The notes beneath the pieces were generated by a model. That model ran no database searches. It saw only the letters and a list, made by a program, of their open reading frames with translations, and was not told the DNA's origin. DNA of 64,000 nucleotides, taken from the NCBI RefSeq assembly GCF_000429765.1, contig NZ_AUCM01000009.1, forward strand, positions 135,779 through 199,778, read 5' to 3'. The DNA is from Gemmobacter nectariphilus DSM 15620. Its GTDB lineage: Bacteria; Pseudomonadota; Alphaproteobacteria; Rhodobacterales; Rhodobacteraceae. This document shows, in pieces, positions 10,072 through 19,165 of this stretch. The position numbers were made by a program, and so were the translations under genes. How positions within the stretch are numbered: position 1 is the first letter of the stretch; each line of letters opens with the position of its first letter.

Positions 10072-11376
10072 ATGGAATTCCAGCCAGAGTTCGTCGAAAC
10101 CATGACGGGCCATGCCCGGCTCGTGCTGGATCTGGCGATCGACTGGCTGACCAGCCCGGCCGCCTGGTCGCAGTTTGCCCTGCTGGTGCTTGCCTGGCTG
10201 CTGGCCCGGCTGATCACGGCGCGGATGCGCCCGCATCTGGTGCGGCTGCTGACCCCCGCGCCGGGGGCGGCCCGCCTGCTGGCGCCCTCGATGCGGGTGC
10301 TGTGCAGCCTGCTGCCGCTGATGATGCCGCTGCTGGCCTTTCTGTTCACCGCCGTGGGCGAGGAGCTGACGCGATCCGTCTTCGGGTCCGGCACGGTCAT
10401 TGCCTTTGGCAAGCGCATCTTCCTGTTCCTTGCTGCCCGCATCCTGGTCAACGAGGTGCTGACCGACAGTTTCCTGCGCCTCATGGGGCGCTATGTGCTG
10501 CTGCCGATCATGGCGATCCATGCCGTGGGCCTGCTTGATCCGGTGTCGGCCCGGCTGCATGAGGTGCGGGTGGAACTGGGCGACATCCGCTTTACCCTGA
10601 TGGGGCTGATCCGCGGGGTGATCGCCGGCGCGCTGCTGTTCTGGGCCGGGGCCTGGTCCAACCGGCACTCCGAGACCTACATCAATCGCCAGGACGAGCT
10701 GCGCCCCGCGACGCGCGAACTGGCCAGCAAGGCGGCGCAGATCGCCATCTTCGGCACGGCCTTCCTGATCCTGATGCAGATCATGGGGATCGACCTGACC
10801 GCCATCGCCGTTCTGGGCGGCGCGCTTGGCGTTGGCATCGGCCTTGGCCTGCAACAAATCGCGGCGAATTTCGTCTCGGGCGTGATCTTGCTGCTCGAAG
10901 GGCAGACGACCGTGGGCGACTATGTCGAACTTGACGACGGGCAGGCCGGCACGATCATCAAGATGACCGCCCGCGCCTGTATCCTGCAGACGGTCGATGG
11001 CCGCTGGATCGTGGTGCCGAACGAGAATTTCATCACCTCGCGCATCGTCAACTACTCTGACGCCGGGTCCGCCCACCGCTACGAGGTGGACTTCTCGGTC
11101 GCCTATGAAACCGACATCCACCGCGTGCCCCCGCTGATCGAGGCTGCCGTCGGCGCCCTGCCCTTTGTGCTGGACCAGCCCGAGCCGGTGGAATGCGAAC
11201 TGAAGGGCTTTGGCGACAGCGCGGTGAATTTCAGCGTCGAATTCTGGGTCAACGGGATCGAGGATCTGACCGACAAGTTCCAATCGCGCGTGCTGTTCGC
11301 CGTCTGGGATGCGCTCAAGTCCGAAGGCATCCAGATGCCCTTTCCGCAGCGTGTCATCCATATGGCCAAGGCATGA
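10072..11376 (+). CDS. Small-conductance mechanosensitive channel (MscS family)
   Basis: A 434-residue MscS-family membrane protein with extra N-terminal helices. Hydrophobic spans occur around residues 35-50, 75-105, 120-140, 175-190 and 225-250. The pore helix region GGALGVGIGLGLQQIAANF and the following VSGVILLLEGQTTVGDYVEL beta domain are classical MscS. The start MEFQPEF at 10072 is preferred over an upstream in-frame extension through the operator region. Its stop overlaps the next gene's ATG. Role: pressure release during hypo-osmotic shock. Confidence 0.9.
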   Translation: MEFQPEFVETMTGHARLVLDLAIDWLTSPAAWSQFALLVLAWLLARLITARMRPHLVRLLTPAPGAARLLAPSMRVLCSLLPLMMPLLAFLFTAVGEELTRSVFGSGTVIAFGKRIFLFLAARILVNEVLTDSFLRLMGRYVLLPIMAIHAVGLLDPVSARLHEVRVELGDIRFTLMGLIRGVIAGALLFWAGAWSNRHSETYINRQDELRPATRELASKAAQIAIFGTAFLILMQIMGIDLTAIAVLGGALGVGIGLGLQQIAANFVSGVILLLEGQTTVGDYVELDDGQAGTIIKMTARACILQTVDGRWIVVPNENFITSRIVNYSDAGSAHRYEVDFSVAYETDIHRVPPLIEAAVGALPFVLDQPEPVECELKGFGDSAVNFSVEFWVNGIEDLTDKFQSRVLFAVWDALKSEGIQMPFPQRVIHMAKA

Positions 11377-12560
11377 AGACCGCGCTGGTCATCGGGGCTG
11401 GTCCCGCCGGGCTGATGGCGGCCGAGGAACTGGCCCGCGCCGGCTGGCAGGTGACGGTGGCCGAGGCCAAACCCTCGCCTGCTCGCAAGTTCCTGATGGC
11501 GGGCAAGTCGGGCCTCAACCTGACCCGCGGCGAGCCCTTGCCCGCCTTCACCGCCCGCTATCCGCAAGGCGCCGACTGGCTGGCGCCGATGCTGGCGGCC
11601 TTTGGCCCGGCGCAGGTGCAGGACTGGGCGCGCGGACTGGGGCAAGAGGTGTTCACCGGCTCGACCGGCCGGGTGTTTCCCGTGGTGATGAAGGGCTCGC
11701 CCCTGCTGCGCGCCTGGCTGGCCCGGCTGTCGGGCTTGGGGGTGGTGCTGCGCACCCGCTGGCGATGGACCGGGTTTCAAGGCGCGGCGCTGGCCTTTGA
11801 CACCCCCGACGGGCCGCGCCTGCTGACGCCCGACCGCACGATCCTTGCGCTTGGCGGCGCCAGCTGGCCGCGCCTCGGGTCCGATGCTGCCTGGGTGCCC
11901 TGGCTGGCCGCGCGCGGGGTGGTGATCGCGCCGTTCCACCCCTCGAACGCCGGGCTTGTCGTGGACTGGTCCCCCCATATGGCCCGCCACTTTGGCGCGG
12001 CGCTCAAGGGGATCCGGTTAACAGCTGCCGACTTTTCCAGCCGGGGCGAGGTGACGATTTCCGCGCGCGGGCTGGAAGGTGGCGGCCTTTACCCGCTGAC
12101 CCCGGCCCTGCGCGATGGCGCGGCGCTGATCATCGACCTCATGCCGGATACAGACGCCGCCACACTGGCCGCCCGCCTGACCCGGCGCGGCAAGGACAGC
12201 CTGACCAACACCCTGCGCAAGGCCGGCCTTGACGCTGCCAAGATCGCACTGGCCCAGGACTGCGCGCGCCCGCTGCCAACCGATCCGCAGGCGCTGGCCA
12301 GGCGGCTCAAGGCCCTGCCCATCCCGCACAAGGGCCCCCGCCCGATGGACGAGGCGATCTCGACCGCAGGCGGCATCCGGCGCGATGCAGTGGACGACGG
12401 GCTGCAACTGCGCGCCTTGCCGGGGATATACGCGGCAGGCGAGATGCTGGACTGGGATGCCCCGACGGGCGGCTATCTGCTGACGGCCAGCCTGGCCAGC
12501 GGCCGCTGGGCGGGCCGCGCGGCGGCGGGTGTCGATCCGGCCACAGCCTTTTCGACTTGA
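11373..12560 (+). CDS. TIGR03862/HI0933-type NAD(P)/FAD-dependent flavoprotein
   Basis: A 395-residue flavoprotein of the HI0933/YhiN group. The dinucleotide-binding GAGPAGLMAAEELA is at the N-terminus, the KFLMAGKSGLNLT segment follows, ILALGGASWPRLGSD is central, and the C-terminal GIYAAGEMLDWDAPTGGYLL binds FAD. The cellular role of this conserved group is not established. The ATG at 11373 overlaps the mscS stop (ATGA), so the two are translationally coupled, though a functional link is not obvious. Confidence 0.87.
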   Translation: MKTALVIGAGPAGLMAAEELARAGWQVTVAEAKPSPARKFLMAGKSGLNLTRGEPLPAFTARYPQGADWLAPMLAAFGPAQVQDWARGLGQEVFTGSTGRVFPVVMKGSPLLRAWLARLSGLGVVLRTRWRWTGFQGAALAFDTPDGPRLLTPDRTILALGGASWPRLGSDAAWVPWLAARGVVIAPFHPSNAGLVVDWSPHMARHFGAALKGIRLTAADFSSRGEVTISARGLEGGGLYPLTPALRDGAALIIDLMPDTDAATLAARLTRRGKDSLTNTLRKAGLDAAKIALAQDCARPLPTDPQALARRLKALPIPHKGPRPMDEAISTAGGIRRDAVDDGLQLRALPGIYAAGEMLDWDAPTGGYLLTASLASGRWAGRAAAGVDPATAFST

Positions 12561-12650
12561 TCCAGATATCCTCGGGGGCTTCTCTGGGGGCTTCTCAAGG
12601 GGGTGGAAAACCCCCTTGAGCGGGGGGCGCGGGGGGCTGGCCCCCCGCCC
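12561..12650 (-). repeat. Composite intergenic repeat, copy C
   Basis: Read leftward: a hairpin with 9-bp GC arms (12629-12648), a CCCCCCGC linker, a hairpin with 9-bp arms TCAAGGGGG/CCCCCTTGA (12595-12619), two CCCCC-tipped segments and the core GAGGATATCTGGATCAAG. It fills the gap between two convergent genes, where it could act as a bidirectional terminator. Confidence 0.65.
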
Positions 12651-12654
12651 GCCC

Positions 12655-13350
12655 TCAGCCGCGCCCAGGCACCAGCAAGCCGCGCTGAACGGCGGGGCGG
12701 CTCAGGAACTGCTCCAGATAGGCCGGGACGTTCTTCAAGGTATCATACCCGGTGATGTCCCCTGCCTTGTAGAAATCGCGCAGCGTCCGCAGCCAGGGGG
12801 CAATCGCCATGTCAGCGATGGAATAGTCGCCCGCCACCCAGTCGCGCCCTTCCAGACGGCCCTCCAGCACCTTCAGCAGACGCTCGGCCTCGGCGCGGTA
12901 GCGCTCTTTCGGACGCGGGTCCTCGATCTCCTTGCCGGCGAAGGTATGAAAGAAGCCCAGTTGCCCGAACATCGGCCCAAGCCCGCCCATCTGGAACATC
13001 AGCCACTGGATGACCTCGTAGCGGTTCGCATCGGGCAGGAACTTTCCGGCCTTTTCCGCGAGGTAGACCAGGATCGCCCCGCTTTCGAACAGCGCCAGAG
13101 GCTTGCCGCCCGGCCCGTTGGGGTCAAGGATCGCCGGGATCTTGTTGTTCGGATTGAGGCTCAGGAACTCGGGCGACATCTGGTCGCTGGTGGCGAAATC
13201 CACCAGATGGGCATCATAGGGCAGCCCGCATTCCTCCAGCATGATCGACACCTTGACGCCATTCGGCGTTGCCAGCGAATACAGCTGGATCGCATCAGGA
13301 TTGCGGGGGGGCCATTTGTGGGTGATGGCAAAATCGGCAAGTGCGGTCAT
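12655..13350 (-). CDS. Glutathione S-transferase family protein (YfcG/YghU-like)
   Basis: A 231-residue GST. The thioredoxin-like N-terminal domain has the IQLYSLATPNGVKVSIMLEE start and the cis-proline/glutathione contacts NNKIPAILDPNG and LFESGAILVYLAEK. The C-terminal helical domain contains WVAGDYSIADMAIAPW. The pattern is closest to the YfcG/YghU disulfide-bond oxidoreductase type rather than a conjugating GST. The start at 13350 (MTALADF) has a GGAG eight bases upstream; a start four codons earlier (MEPP) is possible. Confidence 0.87.
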   Translation of the reverse strand: MTALADFAITHKWPPRNPDAIQLYSLATPNGVKVSIMLEECGLPYDAHLVDFATSDQMSPEFLSLNPNNKIPAILDPNGPGGKPLALFESGAILVYLAEKAGKFLPDANRYEVIQWLMFQMGGLGPMFGQLGFFHTFAGKEIEDPRPKERYRAEAERLLKVLEGRLEGRDWVAGDYSIADMAIAPWLRTLRDFYKAGDITGYDTLKNVPAYLEQFLSRPAVQRGLLVPGRG

Positions 13351-13507
13351 CGGGGGCTCCATTGCGCTTCGGGACAGAGCTAGTCCGAAATTCCCCCTGA
13401 TAAAAGCGCCTGCCCTGTGCGATACTGCGCGAAGGCTTGTGCCTGGCGTTCCATGAGGGCCCGCGCCGGCTGAAACAGCACGTGCAGAAATTGCATAGGG
13501 GACAGTA

Positions 13508-13918
13508 ATGCTTAACGAATTCAAGACATTCATTGCCCGCGGCAATGTCATCGACCTTGCCGTCGGGATCATCATCGGTGCCGCGTTCACTGCCATCGTG
13601 AACTCGCTGGTGGCAGACCTGATCAACCCGATCATCGGCCTTGTCACCGGCGGGATCGACTTTTCCAACCTGTTCATCGACCTCTCCGGCACCGATCCCG
13701 CCTCGCTGAAGGCGGCCCGGGATGCCGGCGCGCCGGTCTTTGCCTATGGCTCGTTCATCACGGCGGTGATCAACTTTCTCATCATCGCCTGGGTGGTCTT
13801 CATGCTGGTCAAGGGCGTCAACCGGCTGAAAGCGCCGCCGCCTGCCCCGGCGCCCAAAGGGCCCACGACCGAAGAGCTGCTGATCCAGATCCGCGATGCA
13901 CTGAAGGCCCGGGCCTGA
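13508..13918 (+). CDS. mscL: Large-conductance mechanosensitive channel
   Basis: A 136-residue pentameric inner-membrane channel that opens under extreme membrane tension. TM1 ([19 protein letters not shown]) and TM2 ([19 protein letters not shown]) are clear, joined by a periplasmic loop, and the cytoplasmic C-terminal helix [14 protein letters not shown] is present. The length is normal for the family. It is a single gene with its own upstream gap of 157 bp from the divergent GST gene. Copy D of the intergenic repeat follows it. Confidence 0.96.
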   Translation: MLNEFKTFIARGNVIDLAVGIIIGAAFTAIVNSLVADLINPIIGLVTGGIDFSNLFIDLSGTDPASLKAARDAGAPVFAYGSFITAVINFLIIAWVVFMLVKGVNRLKAPPPAPAPKGPTTEELLIQIRDALKARA

Positions 13919-13921
13919 TCA

Positions 13922-13990
13922 GCGCCTCACCCCGGCGGCTGCAACTGTGGCCGGCCGGGGCCTCCGGCGGGGATATTTGGGGCAAGGCGA
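13922..13990 (+). repeat. Composite intergenic repeat, copy D
   Basis: A CCCCGGC...GCCGGGG pairing (about 13930-13960) precedes CCTCCGGCGG and the core GATATTTGGGGCAAGGCGAAAT (about 13971-13992), rightward orientation. It lies between mscL and the ald terminator. The core matches copies A, B, C and E. Confidence 0.55.
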
Positions 13991-13998
13991 AATGACAC

Positions 13999-14049
13999 AA
14001 TGCCCCACGAAGTGCCGCGCCGACGCGCCGCGGACCCTGGTGGGGCATT
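13999..14049 (-). terminator. Stem-loop downstream of ald (possibly bidirectional)
   Basis: Arms AATGCCCCAC (13999-14008) and GTGGGGCATT (14040-14049) pair perfectly around a GC-rich 31-nt loop that itself contains a GCGC-rich hairpin. It starts 8 bp past the ald stop and is followed leftward by TGTGTCATTT, a weak U-tract. It separates convergent ald and mscL. Confidence 0.5.
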
Positions 14050-14056
14050 GGTTTGC

Positions 14057-15172
14057 TCAGGCCAGTGCCTCGGATGGCGAGATGGAGGGCAGGCCCAGTG
14101 CCTCGCCGACGGCGGCATAGGTCAGCTGGCCGGCATGGACGTTCAGCCCGGCCAGCAGATGCGGATCCTCGGCGCAGGCGCGGCGCCAGCCCTTGCCAGC
14201 CAGCGCCAGCATGAAGGGCATGGTCGCATTGCCCAGCGCCATGGTCGAAGTGCGCGCCACCGCCCCCGGCATGTTGGCCACGCAATAGTGGATCACCCCG
14301 TCGACCGTATAGATCGGATCGGCATGGGTGGTCGCCTTTGACGTCTCGAAACAGCCGCCCTGGTCGATGGCGACATCCACGATGACCGAGCCCGGCTTCA
14401 TCGTGGAAAGCTGCGCGCGGCTGACCAGCTTTGGCGCGGCGGCGCCGGGGATCAGCACGGCGCCGATCACCATATCCGCCTCGGGCAGCAATTCGGCCAG
14501 CGCGGCGGCGCTGGAATATTGCGTGGTCAGGCGGCCCTGAAAAATATCGTCCAGATACGACATTCGCGGGATCGAGCGGTCCAGCACCGTGACATTCGCC
14601 CCCATGCCCACCGCAACCCGCGCCGCCGCGGTGCCGACGACCCCGCCGCCGATGATCATCACATTGGCCGGCCGCACCCCCGGCACACCGCCCAGCAACA
14701 CGCCGCGCCCGCCATTGGCCTTTTGCAGCGCCCAAGCCCCCATCTGGGGCGCCAGCCGCCCGGCGACCTCGGACATCGGGGCCAGCAGCGGCAACCCGCC
14801 AGTGCGATCGGTCACGGTTTCATAGGCAATCGCTGTGACGCCCGAGGCCAGCAGATCGCGCGTCTGATCCGGATCCGGGGCAAGGTGCAGGTAGGTGAAC
14901 AGCAATTGCCCCTTGCGCAGCCGCGCGCGTTCGACGGCCTGAGGTTCCTTGACCTTGACGATCATCTCGGCGCTGGCAAACACCTCATCGGCGGTCGGAA
15001 CGATGCTGGCGCCTGCTGCCACATAGTCGGCATCGGCAAAACCGGCCCCCGTTCCGGCGCCAGCCTCGACCATCACCTGATGGCCGTGGGCGACGGCTTC
15101 GCGCGCGGCCTGCGGCGTCAGGCCCACGCGGAATTCCTGGGGCTTGATCTCTTTCGGACATCCGATCTTCAT
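14057..15172 (-). CDS. ald: Alanine dehydrogenase
   Basis: A 371-residue NAD-dependent enzyme converting alanine to pyruvate and ammonia, or the reverse. The start MKIGCPKEIKPQEFRVGLTP is diagnostic. The catalytic lysine region VKEPQ (near residue 75) and histidine in TYLHLAPD (near 96) are present, and the Rossmann motif GGGVVGTAAARVAVGMGA lies near 175. The start at 15172 has a GGAGG-type site upstream. It is transcribed away from an Lrp/AsnC regulator 153 bp off, a common arrangement in which that regulator activates ald with alanine. Confidence 0.95.
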   Translation of the reverse strand: MKIGCPKEIKPQEFRVGLTPQAAREAVAHGHQVMVEAGAGTGAGFADADYVAAGASIVPTADEVFASAEMIVKVKEPQAVERARLRKGQLLFTYLHLAPDPDQTRDLLASGVTAIAYETVTDRTGGLPLLAPMSEVAGRLAPQMGAWALQKANGGRGVLLGGVPGVRPANVMIIGGGVVGTAAARVAVGMGANVTVLDRSIPRMSYLDDIFQGRLTTQYSSAAALAELLPEADMVIGAVLIPGAAAPKLVSRAQLSTMKPGSVIVDVAIDQGGCFETSKATTHADPIYTVDGVIHYCVANMPGAVARTSTMALGNATMPFMLALAGKGWRRACAEDPHLLAGLNVHAGQLTYAAVGEALGLPSISPSEALA

Positions 15173-15325
15173 GGTTCCTCCCTTGAACTGAAACCGGTCT
15201 TGGCGCCGGATCCGCAGGAATGATGCGCGCGAATCGATGCAAACGGCTTGGGATTTTGCGGGACGCCAGCCCCGAACCGCGCAAGCCCCTTGCGCCATGG
15301 CCCAACTTCATCGAAAATTCTTCGC

Positions 15326-15787
15326 ATGAACGACCTTGACCCCACCGACCGCCGCATCCTGACCGTCCTGCAGCGCGACGGGCGCATCTCGAATGCCGAT
15401 CTGGCCGAACAGATCAACCTGTCCGCATCGGCCTGCCATCGGCGCGTACAACGGCTGGAAGAGGAAGGCTACATCGACCGCTATGTCGCTTTGCTGGACG
15501 CGCGGCGCATGGGGCGCCCGACCACGGTGTTCGTGGAAATCACGTTGCAAGGACAGGCGGATGAACTGCTCGACGCTTTCGAGCGCGAGGTGGCCAAGGT
15601 GCCCGATGTTCTGGAATGCAATCTTATGGCCGGCTCTGCCGACTATCTGCTGAAGATCGTCGCGCAAGATACCGAGGATTTCGCCCGCATCCACCGCCAA
15701 TACCTGAGCCGTCTGCCAGGCGTGGCAAAGATGCAGTCATCGTTTTCGCTGCGGACCGTCCTGAAGACCACCGCCATCGCGGTCTGA
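15326..15787 (+). CDS. Lrp/AsnC-family transcriptional regulator (likely regulator of ald)
   Basis: A 153-residue Lrp/AsnC protein. The HTH is in the first 50 residues (LDPTDRRILTVLQRDGRISNADLAEQINLS...CHRRVQRLEEEGYI), and the RAM ligand domain follows with the FVEITL strand, ECNLMAGSADYLLKIVA and the closing TTAIAV. The ATG at 15326 gives the usual family N-terminus MNDLDPTDRRIL. Divergent orientation to ald suggests it is AldR-like, sensing alanine or another amino acid; binding sites in the gap were not resolved by eye. Confidence 0.92.
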   Translation: MNDLDPTDRRILTVLQRDGRISNADLAEQINLSASACHRRVQRLEEEGYIDRYVALLDARRMGRPTTVFVEITLQGQADELLDAFEREVAKVPDVLECNLMAGSADYLLKIVAQDTEDFARIHRQYLSRLPGVAKMQSSFSLRTVLKTTAIAV

Positions 15788-15819
15788 GCCCGGCAGGCCC
15801 CTTCGGGCCCGCCAATTCC

Positions 15820-15978
15820 TCAGAAGGACAGCGATGCCCCTGCCGGAGCCCCCAGTTGCACCGGGCGGCCGACAAAGGTCTTTTCCCCGTCGCGGATCGC
15901 GATGCGACCATCGCCAAAGGCGCGGACAAAGATGCCCTGAACAGAAACGCAACTTCCCAGAGTAATCGTGCGAATCAT
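15820..15978 (-). CDS. Small conserved-looking protein, 52 residues
   Basis: This short ORF begins MIRTITLGSCVSVQG and ends with a hydrophobic GASLSF tail. It has a plausible site GGGGATATCAC just upstream of its ATG and is convergent with the Lrp gene. From memory, similarly sized proteins with an MIRTIT-G-CVSVQG start occur in other Rhodobacteraceae, but I cannot check this. The predicted all-beta pattern (alternating hydrophobic strands, GDGRIAIRDGEKTFVGRPV) could be a small barrel. No function can be given. Confidence 0.55.
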   Translation of the reverse strand: MIRTITLGSCVSVQGIFVRAFGDGRIAIRDGEKTFVGRPVQLGAPAGASLSF

Positions 15979-16153
15979 GTGATATCCCCAGACTTTCCCC
16001 GATTGAGCCCTGATCCCAGAATTGCGCATTCCGGTAAACAAATCACCAAGGATCTTCCGCCGCTGCGCAGAATTGTGGCGATCTGGAAACAGTTTCATCA
16101 CGACAAGACCGTGCCTCGCCTGTCGCTGCCCGAAACCGGGGGCTGAATGCAAT

Positions 16154-16177
16154 GGCCCCGGGGCTTCCCCCGGGGCC
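16154..16177 (-). terminator. Strong GC palindrome downstream of pnp
   Basis: Perfect 10-bp arms GGCCCCGGGG/CCCCGGGGCC around CTTC, 23 bp beyond the pnp stop. A second small dyad GTCACGCCGTGAC lies between. There is no clear U-tract leftward, so it may be a 3'-end stabilising structure as much as a terminator. Confidence 0.45.
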
Positions 16178-16199
16178 AAAAGGTCACGCCGTGACGGGC

Positions 16200-18341
16200 T
16201 CAGCCCTCGGCGTCTTCCTTTTTCTTCTCGGCGATTTCCTCGCCGGTTTCCTGGTCGACCATCTTCATGCCAAGCCGGACCTTGCCGCGCTCGTCAAAGC
16301 CGAGCAGCTTGACCTTCACTTCCTGGCCTTCCTTCAGCATCTCGTTCGGGTGCTGGAGGCGCTTGTTGGCGATCTGGCTGACATGGACCAGCCCGTCACG
16401 CTTGCCGAAGAAGTTCACGAAGGCGCCGAAATCGACCAGTTTCACCACCTTGCCGGTGTAGATCTGGCCGATTTCCGGCTCTGCCACGATCGACCAGATC
16501 ATGTCATAGGCCTTCTTGATCGCAGCCGCATCGCTGGAGGCGATCTTGATCACGCCATCATCGTTGATGTCGACCTTGGCGCCCGACACTTCGACGATCT
16601 CGCGGATGACCTTGCCGCCCGAGCCGATCACTTCGCGGATCTTGTCGGTCGGGATGGTCAGCGTCTCGATCTTGGGGGCGTATTCGCTGAAGCCCTGCGG
16701 GGCGGACAGCGACTTGGCCATCTCGTTCAGGATGTGGACGCGGCCGTCCTTGGCCTGGGCCAGAGCCTGCTTCATGATTTCCGGGGTGATCCCGGCAACC
16801 TTGATGTCCATCTGCAGCGAAGTGATGCCGTTCGTGGTGCCGGCGACCTTGAAGTCCATGTCGCCGAGGTGATCCTCGTCGCCCAGGATGTCGGTCAGCA
16901 CGGCCCATTTGCCGTCTTCTTCCAGGATCAGGCCCATGGCCACACCGGCCACCGGCGCCTTCAGCGGAACGCCCGCATCCATCATCGCCAGCGAGCCGCC
17001 GCAGACCGAAGCCATCGAGGACGAGCCGTTCGATTCCGTGATCTCGGACACGACGCGGATGGTATAGGGGAAATCGGTCGGCGCCGGCAGCACGGCCTGA
17101 AGCGCGCGCCAGGCCAGCTTGCCATGGCCGATTTCACGGCGACCGGGCGAGCCCACGCGGCCAACTTCACCAACCGAATAGGGCGGGAAGTTGTAGTGCA
17201 GCAGGAAGTTCGACCGATAGTTGCCGTTCAGCGCGTCGATGATCTGCTCATCCTCGCCGGTGCCCAGCGTGGTGACGACCAGGCCCTGGGTTTCGCCGCG
17301 GGTGAACAGCGCCGAGCCATGGGTGCGCGGCAGGATCCCGGTTTCCACCACGATCGGGCGAACGGTTTTCGTGTCGCGCCCGTCGATGCGGATGCCGTTG
17401 TTCACAACGTCGCCGCGCAGGATCGAGCTTTCCAGCTTCTTGATCGCCGAGCCAAGGTTGATGTCGGCCAGGTCTTCTTCCGACAGGCTGGCCTTGATGG
17501 CGGCAACCGCGGCCGAAATGGCGTTGGTGCGCTCCTGCTTGTCCTTGATGGCAAAGGCGGCGCGCATCTGCGCCTCGCCCGCCGCTTTCACCTTGCCATA
17601 GATCGCGGTCAGATCCGGCGGGGTGAAGTCGAAGGGCTCTTTCGCGGCGACTTCGGCCAGGTCGATGATCAGGTCGATCACCGGCTGCATCTGCTCGTGG
17701 CCAAAGACCACGGCGCCCAGCATCTCTTCCTCGGTCAGCTCGTAGGCTTCCGATTCCACCATCATCACGGCGTCCTTGGTGCCGGCGACGGCCAGATCCA
17801 GTCGCTGCTCGGGCTTGGAGCGCAGCTGGGTCATGTCATCCATGGCCGGGTTCAGGACATATTTGCCATCGACAAAGCCGACACGGGCCGCGCCGATCGG
17901 GCCCATGAACGGCACGCCCGAAATCGTCAGCGCGGCCGAGGCGGCGATCATCGCGACGATATCGGGGTCATTCACCAGGTCGCACGACAGCACGGTCGCC
18001 ATGACCAGCACTTCGTTCTTGAAGCCTTCGACGAACAGCGGGCGGCAAGGACGGTCGATCAGACGCGAGACCAGCGTCTCCTTTTCCGACGGCCGCGCCT
18101 CGCGCTTGAAGAAGCCGCCAGGGATCTTGCCGGCGGCGTAGTATTTTTCCTGATAGTGCACGGTCAGGGGGAAGAAGTCCTGGCCCGGCTTTGCCTGCTT
18201 GGCAAAGGTCACGTTGGCCATGACCGAGGTTTCCCCCAGCGTGGCGATGACCGAGCCGTCTGCCTGGCGGGCGACCTTGCCCGTTTCCAGCGTCAGCGTC
18301 TCGCCGCCCCACTGAATGGATTTCTTGGTTATGTTGAACAT
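16200..18341 (-). CDS. pnp: Polyribonucleotide nucleotidyltransferase (PNPase)
   Basis: A 713-residue trimeric phosphorolytic 3'-5' exoribonuclease and degradosome partner. Two RNase PH-like domains are evident, the first starting at [13 protein letters not shown] with [21 protein letters not shown] and the second containing [21 protein letters not shown] and the [17 protein letters not shown] catalytic stretch. A KH domain ([15 protein letters not shown], about 560-575) and a C-terminal S1 domain ([17 protein letters not shown], about 630) follow, then an acidic/lysine tail. Length is normal. Confidence 0.97.
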   Translation of the reverse strand: MFNITKKSIQWGGETLTLETGKVARQADGSVIATLGETSVMANVTFAKQAKPGQDFFPLTVHYQEKYYAAGKIPGGFFKREARPSEKETLVSRLIDRPCRPLFVEGFKNEVLVMATVLSCDLVNDPDIVAMIAASAALTISGVPFMGPIGAARVGFVDGKYVLNPAMDDMTQLRSKPEQRLDLAVAGTKDAVMMVESEAYELTEEEMLGAVVFGHEQMQPVIDLIIDLAEVAAKEPFDFTPPDLTAIYGKVKAAGEAQMRAAFAIKDKQERTNAISAAVAAIKASLSEEDLADINLGSAIKKLESSILRGDVVNNGIRIDGRDTKTVRPIVVETGILPRTHGSALFTRGETQGLVVTTLGTGEDEQIIDALNGNYRSNFLLHYNFPPYSVGEVGRVGSPGRREIGHGKLAWRALQAVLPAPTDFPYTIRVVSEITESNGSSSMASVCGGSLAMMDAGVPLKAPVAGVAMGLILEEDGKWAVLTDILGDEDHLGDMDFKVAGTTNGITSLQMDIKVAGITPEIMKQALAQAKDGRVHILNEMAKSLSAPQGFSEYAPKIETLTIPTDKIREVIGSGGKVIREIVEVSGAKVDINDDGVIKIASSDAAAIKKAYDMIWSIVAEPEIGQIYTGKVVKLVDFGAFVNFFGKRDGLVHVSQIANKRLQHPNEMLKEGQEVKVKLLGFDERGKVRLGMKMVDQETGEEIAEKKKEDAEG

Positions 18342-18355
18342 TCGGTTTCCTCTTC

Positions 18356-18384
18356 GGAGCTCTCCCGGCCCCTGCCGGGTCTCC
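18356..18384 (-). promoter_or_regulatory. Hairpin in the pnp mRNA leader
   Basis: Fifteen bases before the pnp start, CCCGGC/GCCGGG (18364-18369 and 18374-18379) with outer GGAG/CTCC (18356-18359 and 18381-18384) forms a compact stem-loop directly upstream of the AGAGGAAACCG ribosome site. In E. coli a pnp leader hairpin is the target of RNase III/PNPase autoregulation; a similar role here is inference. Confidence 0.4.
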
Positions 18385-18541
18385 GCTTTTATGGCGGCCC
18401 CATTGCCGCCGCCCCAATCCTTCGCATGTGCCCGGGGCCAAGGGCGTCACGTCACAGATGGGGGCGGCACATACAGGAAAACAGGGGGTTTGGGAAGCGT
18501 CACGTTCGATGCAGAACGGAAACACAAGGACATGCTCCATA

Positions 18542-18569
18542 TTGACAAGGCGCGCAAAATCGCCATAAT
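18542..18569 (+). promoter_or_regulatory. Sigma-70-type promoter for the orphan gene at 18657
   Basis: TTGACA (18542-18547), a 16-bp spacer and CATAAT (18564-18569) make an unusually good consensus promoter for this genome. The sequence from about 18,490 to 18,660 is visibly AT-richer than the flanks. The predicted start of transcription is about 80 bp before the ATG at 18657. The 18342-18656 gap otherwise holds only the pnp leader on the other strand. Confidence 0.6.
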
Positions 18570-18656
18570 GAGCAATACCGCACGATTCATCAAAACGGAT
18601 CACATTGGCAATTTGACGCAAATCCGTGGTCCGAGCGTAGGAGAGGCTAGTCGAAC

Positions 18657-19082
18657 ATGGCACTTAGGCAATTTGAAACAAGCGGCGAGTCCCAAGCTTC
18701 AAGAGCAAGGTGGATCTGGCAAATCCTCAGCGGCTATGTCGCTTTTGGAGGTCGCGATCCTTACGCCGACCATCTGCCACCCGGTGTAATGTCTTATCGT
18801 TACCTTCGTGAGATTATGGGCTACGAGCCAGGCGCTGAAAAAACGCTTGGGGGGCCCCTAGGCTACATCAAGAGGTATTGTGAGACTAATGACCTTCCGC
18901 TTCTTAACTGCGTGGTGGTCCGAAAGGACTCTGGAATTGCCGGCTGGGAGGATATGTTTCAGAGTCAGGAGGCCCATCTTCGAGAGCAAAAACGCGTCAC
19001 CGACCTCAGCTATGGCTGGGTAAACATGCGTGCGCCTACGACTAGTGAATTTCGTAAGCTTGGAGCCTTCAATCCTGAGTGA
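18657..19082 (+). CDS. Unrecognised 141-residue protein, likely recent acquisition
   Basis: An ORF opposite in direction to both neighbours (pnp and rpsO), with GAGAGG ten bases before its ATG and a strong promoter at 18542-18569. Base composition is clearly lower in GC and codon use is less biased than around it. The segment GPLGYIKRYCETNDLPLLNC, VVRKDSG and the preceding helix-turn-like SYRYLREIMGY recall small proteins with an alkyltransferase-like winged helix (an L-G-x-I-x-x-Y-C-x-x-x-x-L-P-x-L pattern); this is weak recollection, not an assignment. Many charged residues and no signal or membrane segment suggest a cytoplasmic protein. Confidence 0.6.
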   Translation: MALRQFETSGESQASRARWIWQILSGYVAFGGRDPYADHLPPGVMSYRYLREIMGYEPGAEKTLGGPLGYIKRYCETNDLPLLNCVVVRKDSGIAGWEDMFQSQEAHLREQKRVTDLSYGWVNMRAPTTSEFRKLGAFNPE

Positions 19083-19107
19083 CGACGAACTTTGTTATAC
19101 TTAGGCC

Positions 19108-19145
19108 AAAAAGAAAACGCCCGCGCCTTGCGGCACGGGCGTTTC
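19108..19145 (-). terminator. Rho-independent terminator of rpsO
   Basis: AAACGCCCGTGCC pairs with GGCGCGGGCGTTT on the minus strand, followed by TTCTTTTT (19115 down to 19108). Stem and T-tract together are a textbook intrinsic terminator, 20 bp past the rpsO stop. Confidence 0.85.
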
Positions 19146-19165
19146 CTGAAACCTTGCGGCTGGCC

